Positions 48,661 to 60,310 of a DNA stretch of 64,000 bases are shown here, one piece after another (the stretch's first letter is position 1; every line of letters starts with the position of its first letter). Source of the stretch: Ceratodon purpureus (Eukaryota; Streptophyta; Bryopsida; Pseudoditrichales; Ditrichaceae). The notes beneath the pieces were generated by a model. That model was not told where the DNA came from. It worked only from the letters and a program-made list of their open reading frames with translations, and made no database searches. The stretch covers positions 12,862,892 through 12,926,891 of the forward strand of contig CM026424.1 of NCBI GenBank assembly GCA_014871385.1. The letters run 5' to 3'. Position numbers and translations under genes: made by a program.

Positions 48661-50479
48661 ATGGACCAGAAGAAGAGGAAGCTGGAGGATGGTGGCCTGC
48701 CTGCTGGAGGACCTGCTGTGCCTGTGCCGGCTTTCGAGGTCACGAAGGAGGATGTCAAGAAGCTCGTGGAGCCTTTCACCAAGGAGCAGTTGATGGACTT
48801 ATTGGAGAACGCCGCTCTTCTTCATTCAGGTATGTATCTCCAACCCCCGGGTCTTGGCAATGTGCATGTGAGGAAGAGTTGACGAGTCTCGAGTCTTGTC
48901 CGTTGTATTCACGCGTACCTGCTGTGGGCTGTGCAGACATTCTGGAGGAAATTCGCAAGTTGGCCGACAAAGACCCTGGTCATAGGAAGATCTTCGTGCG
49001 GGGTCTGGGCTGGGATACGACGACGGAGACGTTGAAGACGGTGTTCTCGCAGTTCGGAGAGGTCGAAGAGGGGGCTGTGATCATGGACAAGGGTACCGGG
49101 AAGAGCAGAGGTTTTGGGTTCGTGACGTTCAAACACATGGATGGTGCGCAGCGGTCGCTGAAGGAACCTAGCAAGCGGATCGATGGGCGGATGACGGTAT
49201 GCCAGTTGGCATCGACCGGGGCGCTGCAGACTAATCCAAATCAGGAGGTGTCGCAAAGGAAGATCTATGTGGGCAACGTCCCGCTGGATCTCTCCGCTGA
49301 CAGGCTGCTGGCACTGTTCGCCGGTTACGGAGAAATCGAGGAGGGGCCTTTAGGATTCGACAAGTTCACAGGACGGTCTCGAGGATTTGCTTTGATCATT
49401 TACAAGACCGTGGAGGCTGCGAAGAGGGCACTTCTGGAGCCGATCAAGGCGCTCGATGGCATCCAGATGTACTGCAAGCTGGCAGCGGAGAATCAGAAGC
49501 AGTCGGGGAGACAGGGTGCCGGCGGGAAGAATGAGAGCGATCTCATATTGGGCAGACAGCCTGTGAGCACCGGGAGCCATTATTTCCTCTTATTTTATAT
49601 ATGATTGAATGGTTGTGCGACTGGGTGCCAGCTTTCTTGACTGGGGCCCAGGCGTCATTTACCGATGCGTTATGTTTGCAGGACTAATACCAGTTTTAGT
49701 CGAATGCAGAAGTATTAACCGCCCGTGGTGGCGTTGGTTTCTTGCAGGCGTCCACTCCCCAGTCGCACTCAAACGGGCAAAATATGCCATACGGTTCGAT
49801 GAACACCGGCCTGATAACCACGGGGATTCCTCTGAGCCAGGGCGTGAACCAAGGGATGAACCAAGGGCTCCATTCGGGTTTGAGCAGCCACAATCAGGGT
49901 CTGAGCGGGCTGAACAGCTCCCTGAACCCGTCCCTGAACTATCCACTGAACTCATCGTTATCGTCGATAGGGCAATTGTCAAATCCATCAATAAACGGCT
50001 CTCTGAACTCTAACCTGAACCCGCAAACTTCTTTGGGGAATGGGTCCTACGGTTCGCAAATGGGAATGTCTCAGTATGGGGGTCAACCAGCTGGGCTTGG
50101 CGGGCAGCCAACGTACTCATCCATGAATGGAGTTCTCTACGGATCTGGGGCTAACTCTGTAGCTTCTCAGCAGGTACTTGTTTAACGCTCTTCATATCGT
50201 GCATGACTTCTTGTGATGCTTTGGGATACTGGTGCTGGATCTTGAGGCCTGTAGTTTGGACATAACTCCGCTGGGGGTGTTGTTTACCCAACAGCCTATC
50301 CAGTGGATGGGTTCGATCTGACTTCTCAGTAAATTTTTGTTGCTCAGCAAGCGGCGCTGCAGGTGGCTGGTGGTCACTACGGATATGGGTCGTACCAAAA
50401 TCCTCAACTCCCTGCGTCGTCTGCGCCACGCACACCCTCGGTTGGAAACATGTATATGCCGTCCAACTACAACCTATAA
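48661..50479 (+). CDS. UBA2: UBA2-type hnRNP-like protein with two RRM domains
   Basis: Nuclear RNA-binding protein of the UBP1-associated protein 2 family, implicated in mRNA stability and stress or ABA responses in Arabidopsis. Exons: 48661-48829, 48937-49562, 49748-50173, 50349-50479. RRM1 is at about residues 73-149 ([10 protein letters not shown] as RNP2, [10 protein letters not shown] as RNP1) and RRM2 at 164-240 ([17 protein letters not shown]). The N-terminus has the family's helical segment ([15 protein letters not shown]). Exon 3 encodes a 142-residue Asn/Gln/Ser/Gly/Leu-rich prion-like tail with NSSLNPSLN-type repeats. In the last exon frame 1 reads [13 protein letters not shown], then the expected ending ([17 protein letters not shown] at 50477-50479) lies in another frame, offset by one base at about 50397-50400 (CCAAA). 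Up to that point the frame is intact (about 424 residues); the full family-like length would be about 450. The start has no competing in-frame ATG. Confidence 0.9.
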
Positions 50480-53400
50480 GGTGAGTTCAGGGGTTTTTCC
50501 TATCTTTGCTTGAATCGGTTGGTTTTCTATGGATGCCCTAGCTCTTTCCGTGCGTGTCGAGCCACATGCCAGGGGCTTGTATGGTCGGTCGGTTTGAGCA
50601 GGCATGTAACTTTGGCAAGCTTGCTAGTAGGGTTGATTAGCGTTTGAGGTCCTCCCTGTGGAGTCATGTTGGATGGTTTTTGGTGCTGTAAGTGGTTGAG
50701 CTGCGCTTTTAGCACGTCTAAGTTGTTTTATTTGCCGTGTTTTTGGTTTGGAGTGTAGCGCGGGTGAGGGGTGCGGTGATAATGTAGTTTCAGTGAAGAG
50801 GCTTGTGGTTTCTGACGTTCTGGCTTCTGCTTTCTGGTTTGTGTTTCTGAATTTTTTTATCACCCGAACTGTTCGATCTGTCATTATGATTGTTCATGTT
50901 TGGTGGCCTGGTGTATCTGGACTTCAGAGTTTTGATGGTGCTGCCGGTTCACTGTGGTTCTTCGCCGCGTCGTGTCAACGAATAGTAGGATATCTCGGAG
51001 ATTTTGAGCATGGCTGAATCCTCACTCTTGTGCAGTGGGGGCGTCTGTTTGTGTGATGGACATGTTTGAGCGACATCTGATTCTTGAGACTCTGCAAGTG
51101 TAACTTTTCTGGAGGCTGGTGCTTTTTTTGTACATGACTCACTAGGCTTGAACCAGAAGCCACACAGTCAGTCGTGCTGAATGCCGATTGTGTGGGCCTG
51201 ATCTGGAACTCGCTTCTTCTTGAACAGTCCTCGAGAAGTGTTTGACAAGAGCAGATTAGTAGGAAGCACTCGTATTGGGCTGCAGCGCGTGATTGACATC
51301 TGTTTTGCAAGAGTTAGGGTAGGCTATAGAAAGGGTTTCATGAAATGCCAAGAGGTAGCTTGATGTACCGATGCATGGACTGGCAAGTGAAGCTAGAGCT
51401 GGTGCATTTGGAGTGTTTCTGTGGAATGCTGTTTCATACTTTTTAGAGTTCCAATGGTACTCACTGTGAGACCAGCATTGGTGAAGTGGCAATGTTTTTG
51501 GGAGGCACAGTCGTGCAGAGTGAGAGCTACTTCATAGTTAGGCACTCCTATTTTTTGAGGAATTGGGTTGCTTGTATCTGAGACAAATTTTGAAGGTTCT
51601 GCACTTGTGTGCGCTGGTTTTGACCTGACAAACTGTGAGACTGCCTAATGCAATACGTTGAAATGCCCATGCTCTTTCTGTTCAAGGCTGTGGGAGTTTC
51701 TGATGTGTTTGGAAATTGGGACGTCATCTTTGGATGTTGAATTTGAGCATTTTGTAATATCTTTGTGATTTTGTGTATGTTCGTGGATTCCTTCCTATGC
51801 ATGCTGTTTTTTTTCCCATATATATATATAGAGAGAGATGTTTGTGATGACGATGATTGTAAAGGTGTTGCTTCATTTTTTTTTGTAAAGGTAGCGCCAA
51901 AGATCTGAATCCGCCACCCTGAATTGTGTGCTTTGTGAATGTTGTGACGAGGGTCGAGGTCATTGTTGAGAGTTTCTTTGAGTTTTGGCCATCACGTATG
52001 TGATTGTGGGACCTCTCTATGTGGTCGACTATGTTGTAAGGTCGTGGTTGCTCGTCAAAGACATGGGGCGATTCAGCTTATAAGTGGGTTACATGTGCGG
52101 GGAGCGCGGGGGGATTGTTCAAGAGAGTATGTGGCACGGGCAGGGGTAGCATCCACACCTCGAATTTTACCTCTGAAGTTCTCATTTATTGGATCCTTTA
52201 AGTCGCTACTAGTCGGTGATACTCTGTTGCTTTGATGAATCTGCCCTACGGCTCATGACTTGCCATTCGTGGTGTCCCTCACCATGTGACCTCTGGACGA
52301 CCTTGGTGGATATGAGATTGGAATGAGATTAGCTGAGGGTTGATGAGCCAGGTTTCCTAGGCGTGTGCAGCTGGATCGATGTCTGTACGGTGAACCAACT
52401 GCTGAGCTCTTGCGGGTTTTGGGAATGAGGTGGTCGGTTGGTATCCGATAATTTACTCGAGATTGGGTGGCAATGATCCTTTAAGCATCCGCCTCACGGG
52501 AAGCGTGGCGTTAGCAGTGGTGGATTTAACTTGGAATGGTAAACGCAAGTCCAATTTTCGGCAGATTGTTTGATGTGAGTATATTTGAATTTACTTTCCC
52601 TGTTCCACATTATTAGAAGGGGCTGGGTGACGATACACTTCTGGAGTGCTCTGTGCCAGCATGGAATTTGAAATACTGTTTTTTGTCACAGTGATTTCCG
52701 TGATTGACATGGTTTGTCCAGGGAGTGGTTGGTGGTCATGAATGGAGAGACGAGGTATGGAGCTTCATTTGCAGTTCTTTGCTTTTACAGCATGTTTTCA
52801 CCTTGTTTATGATGGTCTGAGCCTGAGAGTCGTTTACAGGGACGTCGGTTAGTTTGTTTTCCATCCTTCCTGCACACACAGCAGTGATTAACAAGTGGCT
52901 GTTGTGGGTAAGGTTGTCGTCGATATTATATGTGGGGGGCACGAATGGATTGGTTGGGGTGGTTTGTAGAATCTCCGGAGAACGTATCGTAGGGCAAGGA
53001 TGCAGGAGGCGGCTTGCAGGGGTTGTTTTAACAGCTTCGTAGTAGTGACGGTGCTGTGATTAGTAGGCCACCAGGTTTTTACTGATACAATTTGGAGTTT
53101 GCTTTTTTGGGGTTCCTTTCAACCTTTCATCGTTGAGTTGGATCATCTCCAACATTGGCGGTGGTTTCCTTGTCAACAGAGCACGTTCTTAGCATCCTGG
53201 CTTATTGTTTCTGTAGCAGTAAGCCTGGAATTCGGTTGTGGTTTCTCAGGATGTATATATTCACTGAGGTTTTTTTATCAGGCTTTTGTGAATATGCACA
53301 ATTTCTCGTGAAGTGTGTTCTGTCCTGCGTGGTTTTCGATTTCTGAATTTTTTTGGATAACATATTTTGGAGTGCTTCTGTGTTGCCAAGGCTTGTCGTA

Positions 53401-54708
53401 CTTCTTGTTCAAGTATTTGGATAGCCTTCCTTTGAGGATGTCATGGCCTTGTGTATTTGTACTCAGCAAGATTGTTTGTGTTTTGCGGGTGGTTTCTGAT
53501 GTAGGAACGCAGGAACGCAGGCAAGGCCACGGCTGCAGTCGGGCAGCCCACCATGTTGGTGTGGGTTCGACCCCCAGTGGTCTTATATTGGTTGGTTCGG
53601 CGGGTGCTTCCGATTTCGTGGCTGCTGCTGGCGCTGAAGCCTTTAGAGACGCTGAGTGGAGATATCGGGTATTCTGAATGAGGAGTATGAGTGTGATGTT
53701 TTGGATTGTTTGTCGGAGTGTCGGACCCTGTCTCTCCAGATCTGATGTGGTCGTGTGAGGTTTCATTGCACCTTAGCCACACTCAGGTTATAATTCTTAG
53801 CACATAGATGAGTCGAATGAGGTTGTAATACGTACCGTAGTGCTTTGTTGTTGTGCATACTTGGACTTTTGGATTTTTGTAGTGGGAGGTTACCTGTTAC
53901 GGTGAAATCAACTCAAGTTAGTGTGGCCTCAAACTACTAACTGTTGTACGTTATTTAAAATCCCTGCACCTCTCTCGAGAGGACATGAACGATAATCCGA
54001 GATGAACGAGATGTGAAAAAATATTTCGCCACCATGCCTCCATTTCAGTAATGTCTCATGCCGTGAGAAGATGCAAATCAAGTCGGCGGGAACCTAATGT
54101 TTTTCCAATTGAGCTTGTCACCAGCGTTGTCGCTGTGATCATTTGTAATGAACATATTTTTTTTACAATAATATATAACCTTAGATAAGATTGAATGATC
54201 ATGGACGACAGAAGCTAACTTTTTCCTGCACCATGTTTCATAAAGTAATGTTAAAACATTCATATTACATAAGTATCCAGTGCAGGAGAGTAGCTCACTA
54301 ATTCTATGGAGAAGTCAAACACGAACAATTAGACTTGTCAATAGTATAACACATTGTACAAATTTTGTATGCGGAAATCCGGTCCATGTATCCCCACATG
54401 AACTTAGATATAAAAGGATTCGCTACTTGCGAAATCCTAGTCTCAAGAAATCTTCAAGAAATGATTCTCCCACGGACATCACCTCTCTCGCTAGCAATGA
54501 TATTCTTCCAAACTTTCAGGAGTGCAAAAGCGAACCCCAACTGGAAAGCAGTGCTGCTACAAGAATGACGTTGGTCATGGCATCGCCTGATACCGTTCAA
54601 CAATTCAAACTCACGCAATAATGGTGTTGCCTGTAAACCGCCGGCTCACCTATGGCAAAGAGTGTGAAGATGCCCTAGTGCAGCCAATGAGTGGTTTGGT
54701 TCCTGTAA
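50480..54708 (+). other. Long G+T-rich downstream region, probable 3' UTR or non-coding transcript
   Basis: A perfect donor AAG|GTGAGT follows the stop by one base (intron from 50481), so the 3' UTR is probably spliced. From there to about 53900 the plus strand is conspicuously G+T-rich, like the introns of this gene, with no credible coding frame. A B-box-like GGGTTCGACCCCC is at 53563-53575. From about 53900 the composition becomes neutral and AT-richer. The last part (to 54708) presumably includes the 3' UTR of the convergent minus-strand ligase gene. Confidence 0.45.
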
Positions 54709-57700
54709 CTAATCCCTATGTGACCGCAAGCTAGCGTAGTTGCCCCATCGAAATGATTTTCTTAACCACCGTCTCGTAGACACCTTCTTCGGGGAGAAGT
54801 CTCCCTGTGACCGAGTGGGTGCAGGTTTTGAAGAGGACGGCACGTCGTCATCATCAGGGTGGGGCTGAGTAGGCGAAGGATTTACAGCTACCACTGGAGC
54901 CGTTCTCAGCATGGAAGCTCTTGAAGGTGCAGGCCAAGCAAGACTTTCAATAGTCGTAGAGTCGTCAGTTCTGACTTCTGACCGGGAGTCGGATCTTGTA
55001 AAGCCGCATGTCACAGCAGGTGAGGTGCAACCGGAGTTTTCACCGGAGTTTTCATCGTTGGAACCAAAGCCTCCTGGACAGTTCAGAGCGGAGAAGCCAG
55101 GGCAAGTCAATCTTAACGAGTGAGTAGAAAGTGGAGACACTCGACAACCACCTCTGTTCTCACCCTTCTGAAGAAGGGCCCTGGCAGAGTTGGGCTCTGA
55201 GATTTCCAAAGTGCATGTTGTACATAGAGTAAGTGAAGCTAAGTTCACTTTAGCGAGATCCTTGAGCGACATTGTTGTCGACAATTTCACGAATGACACG
55301 ATACCATGTCTACAAAGGGGGCATGGAATAGCTCCTGGTGGACTTGAGGTTGTTGTTGAAACAATGTTGGTGGAACAGAGGTAGAGAGCACACCGTGTGC
55401 AAAGTTCATGCCCACAACCTGAAACATCATCCATGGGTTATCAGTATGTTACTAGGACAAAGTAGATAAGCCTGCATATTCTTGATAAATCTCCGCTACA
55501 TCGTATTGCAGCTAGTAAAGACAGTACTTCAAAATGAAATACGACTAGGGTTGATCTTACCTTCTGCAGCCACGGTGCACCGTCTTTCTAGGCAGACAGA
55601 ACAGGGGTCAGCGTCTACAGGTGCAGGATCCACACTTCGCCAACCACAATCCCTGCCAGATAGGAGAATATTTCAGGAATTAGTGATAAGACGACATGAT
55701 GCCTCATTAGCAATACACACGATGGATAAATGAAAGTGTGTTTACTTAAACAAGGTCAAATTAACTCGCACGAGATTACAAAAGAATATCTTAGCCCATA
55801 AAAACGACACAAAGGGAACGATAAACTCTCACATACCTAGCTATTTTCATGATACTGGAGAGAGGCAGGGCTAGGTAGCGAGACGGCGGGAAAGGCTGAA
55901 TAGGAACTGATGAATCTTGTATCAACAGAGGCTCCAGCCAATGCCGACGCCACAATCGTGCCACTTGCAACGCTGTCCATCTACATCAAATTACAAATGT
56001 CCTGCGTTTAGCACATCTTGGGGATTGTGAATGTCAGCAGGGTGCCTTACCGAGTTAGAATTTAAAGCCTACACCTCCATCAGCACAATGTTTAAGGAGT
56101 AGCCTTCGTCACCGCCACTACTACCATCTACTGAACTACAATATTGCAACATGGCCTCCACAACTTTACTACTTGCAGATATAGAAAGTAACACGAAATT
56201 CAAAATGCAGGAATAGCTATAATCATACCCGTTGCAGTTGGTAGCACTCCGACTTGCCCCCTTTGCAATGAGAGCCTGTATACAAAAGAAACTTTGCTTC
56301 AGAACAAAACTGTATCTCCCGACATGTTTAGAATTGTATTGAAACACAAAACAAATCTCTAGGCACACATGTTTTCGTCAATGTCGGTACTCATGAGCCT
56401 AATGAAGGCAAGCGATCGGTAGAATAGGGCACCTGACAGCAGGGTATACTGCCTCCACAAGCAGCATAATGTAACGGCGCACTACCTGCTCCTGTATCAC
56501 CCTTCTATCTCAGTAAAGTTGTACAAGTTCTCCTCGCAGAATTAAAATATAATTACTGTTAAATAGAGTTGACAACCAAATGACATTTCCTTTTTCTGAA
56601 TCAAGCAGATGGACTAGCTAAGTTTGTGTTACCAAGCCCTCAGGTTGAAATAAATACCTATCAAGTCAATAGTAGTGCCATCCTGAACGGTGACTGCATT
56701 AACATTTGCAGAAAGATCCAGCAGCAACTGGACACACTCAGTGTGGCTATTCAGAGCAGCCATATGAAGTGATGTGATGCCTCCATCAGCTGCTCTGTTC
56801 ACAACCCTAGCCAAAGAACTGCAAGACAAATGCATTCTGTTAGACTTGAAGAGCGAAAAGGCAGATGCAATTCAACAAAAGTATACTAAAAAAACACCCA
56901 CATGCAACTGAGGTAAACCCTGACTAGTCTGTGCCCCGAAGTAAAATCTCCAATCCGCTTGCAGAGATATTCCCAGTTAGATAATGGTTTTGAAAATAAC
57001 CATTGATCTGGGTAGTTTTTCGTGGATGCCGATTCATCCGTACTCAATGCATTCCACAATTGGGGGACACTAGGCACATAATCAGCTACGATCAAGCGTA
57101 TGCACCGCGCATGGCCGCTGACTGCCGCAAAATGTAAAGCAGTACGACCATTTAAATAGTCTGCTCTGTTTACCTGCACATCAAAAAGTCAGATCATCGA
57201 TGTCATTGCTATGCGAAGACTATGATAGATGAGTAGATCACTGTTGTGAAGGACACTAGAATACAAATTATTAGCCACAGCTACGCTCATTTTCGGGAGG
57301 TACAATCCAACGAAGTACTCACATAGGGTCAGAAACTTTCATACTTTCGAGCATATTTTTTTATCTCAGCCCAATTCGAGCCCAGTCCTCCCACTGAAAA
57401 TCAATTATCGAGCAATCACTCCAGACACTTAACGGTTCCAGATACTTCGCGAATCCTTCCCTACTATCCACTACTTAGCCCCAAAAATACTGAAGAATGC
57501 ATGAGGCTAAGTAGTGGATAAACAGGGACTACAATGAATACCTCCAATCCATATTGAATTCCATTTGGATAACTTCCAATGATATAACGGACAAAGTCCG
57601 AAATACGCCAAGTTAACATAATCTGCATTAGAAATTCATGTTAGAAAAAACCAGGGGAGCATCACAACGTCGCTGCAAAAAATGCATCGATACGAGTATG

Positions 57701-59492
57701 TGAGCCCCTCAAGGGTATTTCTAAATGAGTCACTAATGGTAGATTCAAGAGAACTACCGACGGAACCCCAAACTATCAAACTTTCAACATGCGATAAATG
57801 ACTGTCAAAAGGACTACCGGTAGTCAATCTTTGTGCAGCAGGAAACAAAATTCGTGAGAAATTCATAAACAAAATTCGTGAGAAATTCAAAAACAAAATA
57901 TCTTCAACAATCGTTTGCTCAAGTCTACGAGTAGTGAAAAATCACTTAATTGAGTCGACAAATAACGTGACGAGAAATTTCTCCCGTCCTAAGGGGCGGA
58001 AGAGCTGTGCCTAAAGCCAATGCAAGTCCTACAAGATATACGAAACCCTAGACAATGTGCCACACATGCAAAAGCAATTGATGCTATACTTCAGCCCGCT
58101 GAAGGAATCACCCTTCATCTTAAAATTCCTCCGTTCATTGCTTCACCTCCAAAACTAATTTGATCAAAATCAATGTCACAGCAGCTATTAATTGACTCGT
58201 AAAGCATCTAGTAACACTGGGAATGATCCAGCTACATTCGTTGATCAAAAAGTCAATCAGAATCGGAATTGCCTAGGTAGAAGAGTTTTAGAATTTCGTA
58301 CATTTGCTCTATAAAGTAGCAGGGTCTGCACCACCTCCCAGTGCCCGTAGCGACAAGCTTGCATTAACGCAGTCTGAAAATCCACGACTCAAATAATGTC
58401 AAGGAGAATCAAACGGCAAATAGCACATTAAATCGAGGGAACTCGTCACTAGAAAAACAACGCGAAGATCGATGGCTCTAAACATGAAAATGAACATTAA
58501 TGGTCAAAACTGTGACTTGACCTAATCAGCTCATTTGAAGGAAACAACCCTGACATACCTGTCCACAATAGTTACGCGTGTTGACTTCCACCCCGCATTC
58601 AAGAAGCAAAGTGACGATCTGCGCAGAAGATTCAATAAATATAAGTTCGGAAAGAGCAATAAAATATTTTTTAAGAGTAAATGAAATACAGATCAGACAT
58701 CCAGACAGCTAACAAAACCACGATCAGAGCAGACCATCACCTGAGTCGAACAGATAGGAGTCGAAAACTAGGATGAGTAGCATTTCCCAAAAGAATACCA
58801 CAACATTGGGCTACTCGACTAATGTTACGGTCCAAACCAAAACGTAGCTAGAACATTCGAGATTCGGTTGGCCGGAACAGTCATAGAAAGACAAATCCAG
58901 TTATCAACTACAATTAATTACTGTGGACACAAGAAGCTAATTGCCACCAACAACACACAATCAGGTCGAATCCACCAAATCAGTATAGGTTACGCACATG
59001 ACACCCGTGGTTCTTACAACCACAAGAAGGTCACCATCACTTGTTCTTAATAACTGCTTACAGTTTCCACATTCCACAGTAGGGATATTTTTTGGAGAGA
59101 ATTCTGTCCTTTCCATTACTTTCCAGAGTAAACAATTCTGTTCTCAAATTACATCACCTGACTCAGATTCTCCACGCCTGTGTGCGAACAAAGCCAGTAA
59201 TAACTCAAAATAACTCCGTTTCGAGAAGACTCAAAATCCCAAACTAAAAGACACAAAAAACACGAAGACAGACAGAGCAGTCAATTCCCCGAAAGCAGGA
59301 AGCGAAAGTACCAACCTCATTGTGCCCCTGCATAGCCGAAAAATGCAAGGGCGAATTCCGCACCCCAAAGGTGGAATATTTGGCCAGGCGAGGGTTGCAG
59401 TCCAGAAGCGCCTGCGCTTCCTGCAAGTCCCCATCCCGCGCCGCGGACACCAATCGCTCCCCAGACGCCGAGCAACCAAAGGAATTCCCCAT
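54709..59492 (-). CDS. XBAT32: XBAT32/XB3-type ankyrin-repeat RING E3 ubiquitin ligase
   Basis: Transfers ubiquitin to target proteins; in Arabidopsis XBAT32 acts in ethylene biosynthesis control and lateral root formation, and rice XB3 binds the XA21 receptor. Exons: 59492-59316, 58618-58559, 58373-58302, 57173-56902, 56818-56658, 56491-56433, 56275-56229, 55980-55837, 55652-55561, 55418-54709. All join in phase to 597 codons plus stop. The N-terminus [12 protein letters not shown] is the family's conserved start; Gly2 is a likely N-myristoylation site, so membrane association is expected. I chose this Met over one six codons upstream for that reason. Ankyrin repeats run from about residue 45 to 300 ([65 protein letters not shown]). 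A C3HC4 RING follows: C348, C351, C363, H365, C368, C371, C394, C397. The C-terminal 200 residues are Ser/Pro-rich and divergent. The signature [13 protein letters not shown] points to the XBAT32/33 clade. Confidence 0.93.
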
Positions 59493-60310
59493 CCCTCCCG
59501 CCACCACCAACCTCCGTCACAAACCCCTCTCCTCTCCCCCTCCCTCCCTCCTCACTCCCCTCCCCACATCTCCCTCCTCCTCTCTCCCCCCTCACTCACC
59601 CACCCTCCCTCCCTCACTCCCCCATCATGACCCCCACATGTGCAAACCCCCAATTGTCCGTACACCAATCCCCCCAACCGCTCTCCACAAAAACACCACC
59701 TTCCCTCCCCCACATCAACACCACATCATCACACCTTCCTCCAGAGATCCAAAACTCCCTGTTTGCCCCATCATGTGCCCCTACCGACAAACCATCACCC
59801 CATCATCATCATCTCTCTCTCACACACTCTCTCCAAACTCATCACAAAACTAGTTGGGCGCCATCCATCTCCATCCACGAAACCTGATCCGTTTTTTACA
59901 ACAAACATAGCCACCGGTGGCCGACTAGTGAGTGAGTGAGATGAGTCCGGTGTGAAGCAAGTGCAGGTGTTTGGACCAGTGTGTTCGGAGACAGCAATGA
60001 TTGGGAATGAGTGAGAAGTGTGAGGGAGTCGGTTTGGACATGTACCAACTAAGTTCGGTCAGTGTGGTTGTTAGGGTGGGGGCATTGATGTGCGGCAATC
60101 GAGGAGATGGTGGCAGAGGAGAGGCAAGGTGCGGAGAATCAGACGAAGAACAAGGGAAGGGAATGCGAATGGGAATAGAAAAATGGGACAACTTGGGAAA
60201 AGGGAAAGGAAAGGGGACAACAGAGATGTCACTGCAAACAACACAAGCAAAGGAAGGAAGGAAAGAAAGAGCGAAGTGCAAGAGGCGCCCCCCCTCTCCC
60301 TCTTTCCTTG
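59493..60310 (-). promoter_or_regulatory. XBAT32-like leader and promoter
   Basis: On the sense (minus) strand 59520-59640 is a long GA-rich purine tract (CT-rich on the plus strand), which probably forms the 5' UTR and core promoter; plant genes with GA/CT-rich leaders are common. 59640-60310 is GC-intermediate with no credible gene. No TATA box can be assigned with confidence. Confidence 0.45.

Noticed and set aside
49609-50013. 134-codon frame overlapping UBA2 exon 3
   Set aside because: Alternative frame of the real exon; the 49748-50173 frame has the family's Asn/Gln/Gly-rich tail and matches exon phases.
59320-59853. 177-codon plus-strand Pro/Ser/His-rich frame
   Set aside because: Shadow of XBAT32-like exon 1 plus the pyrimidine-rich complement of its leader.
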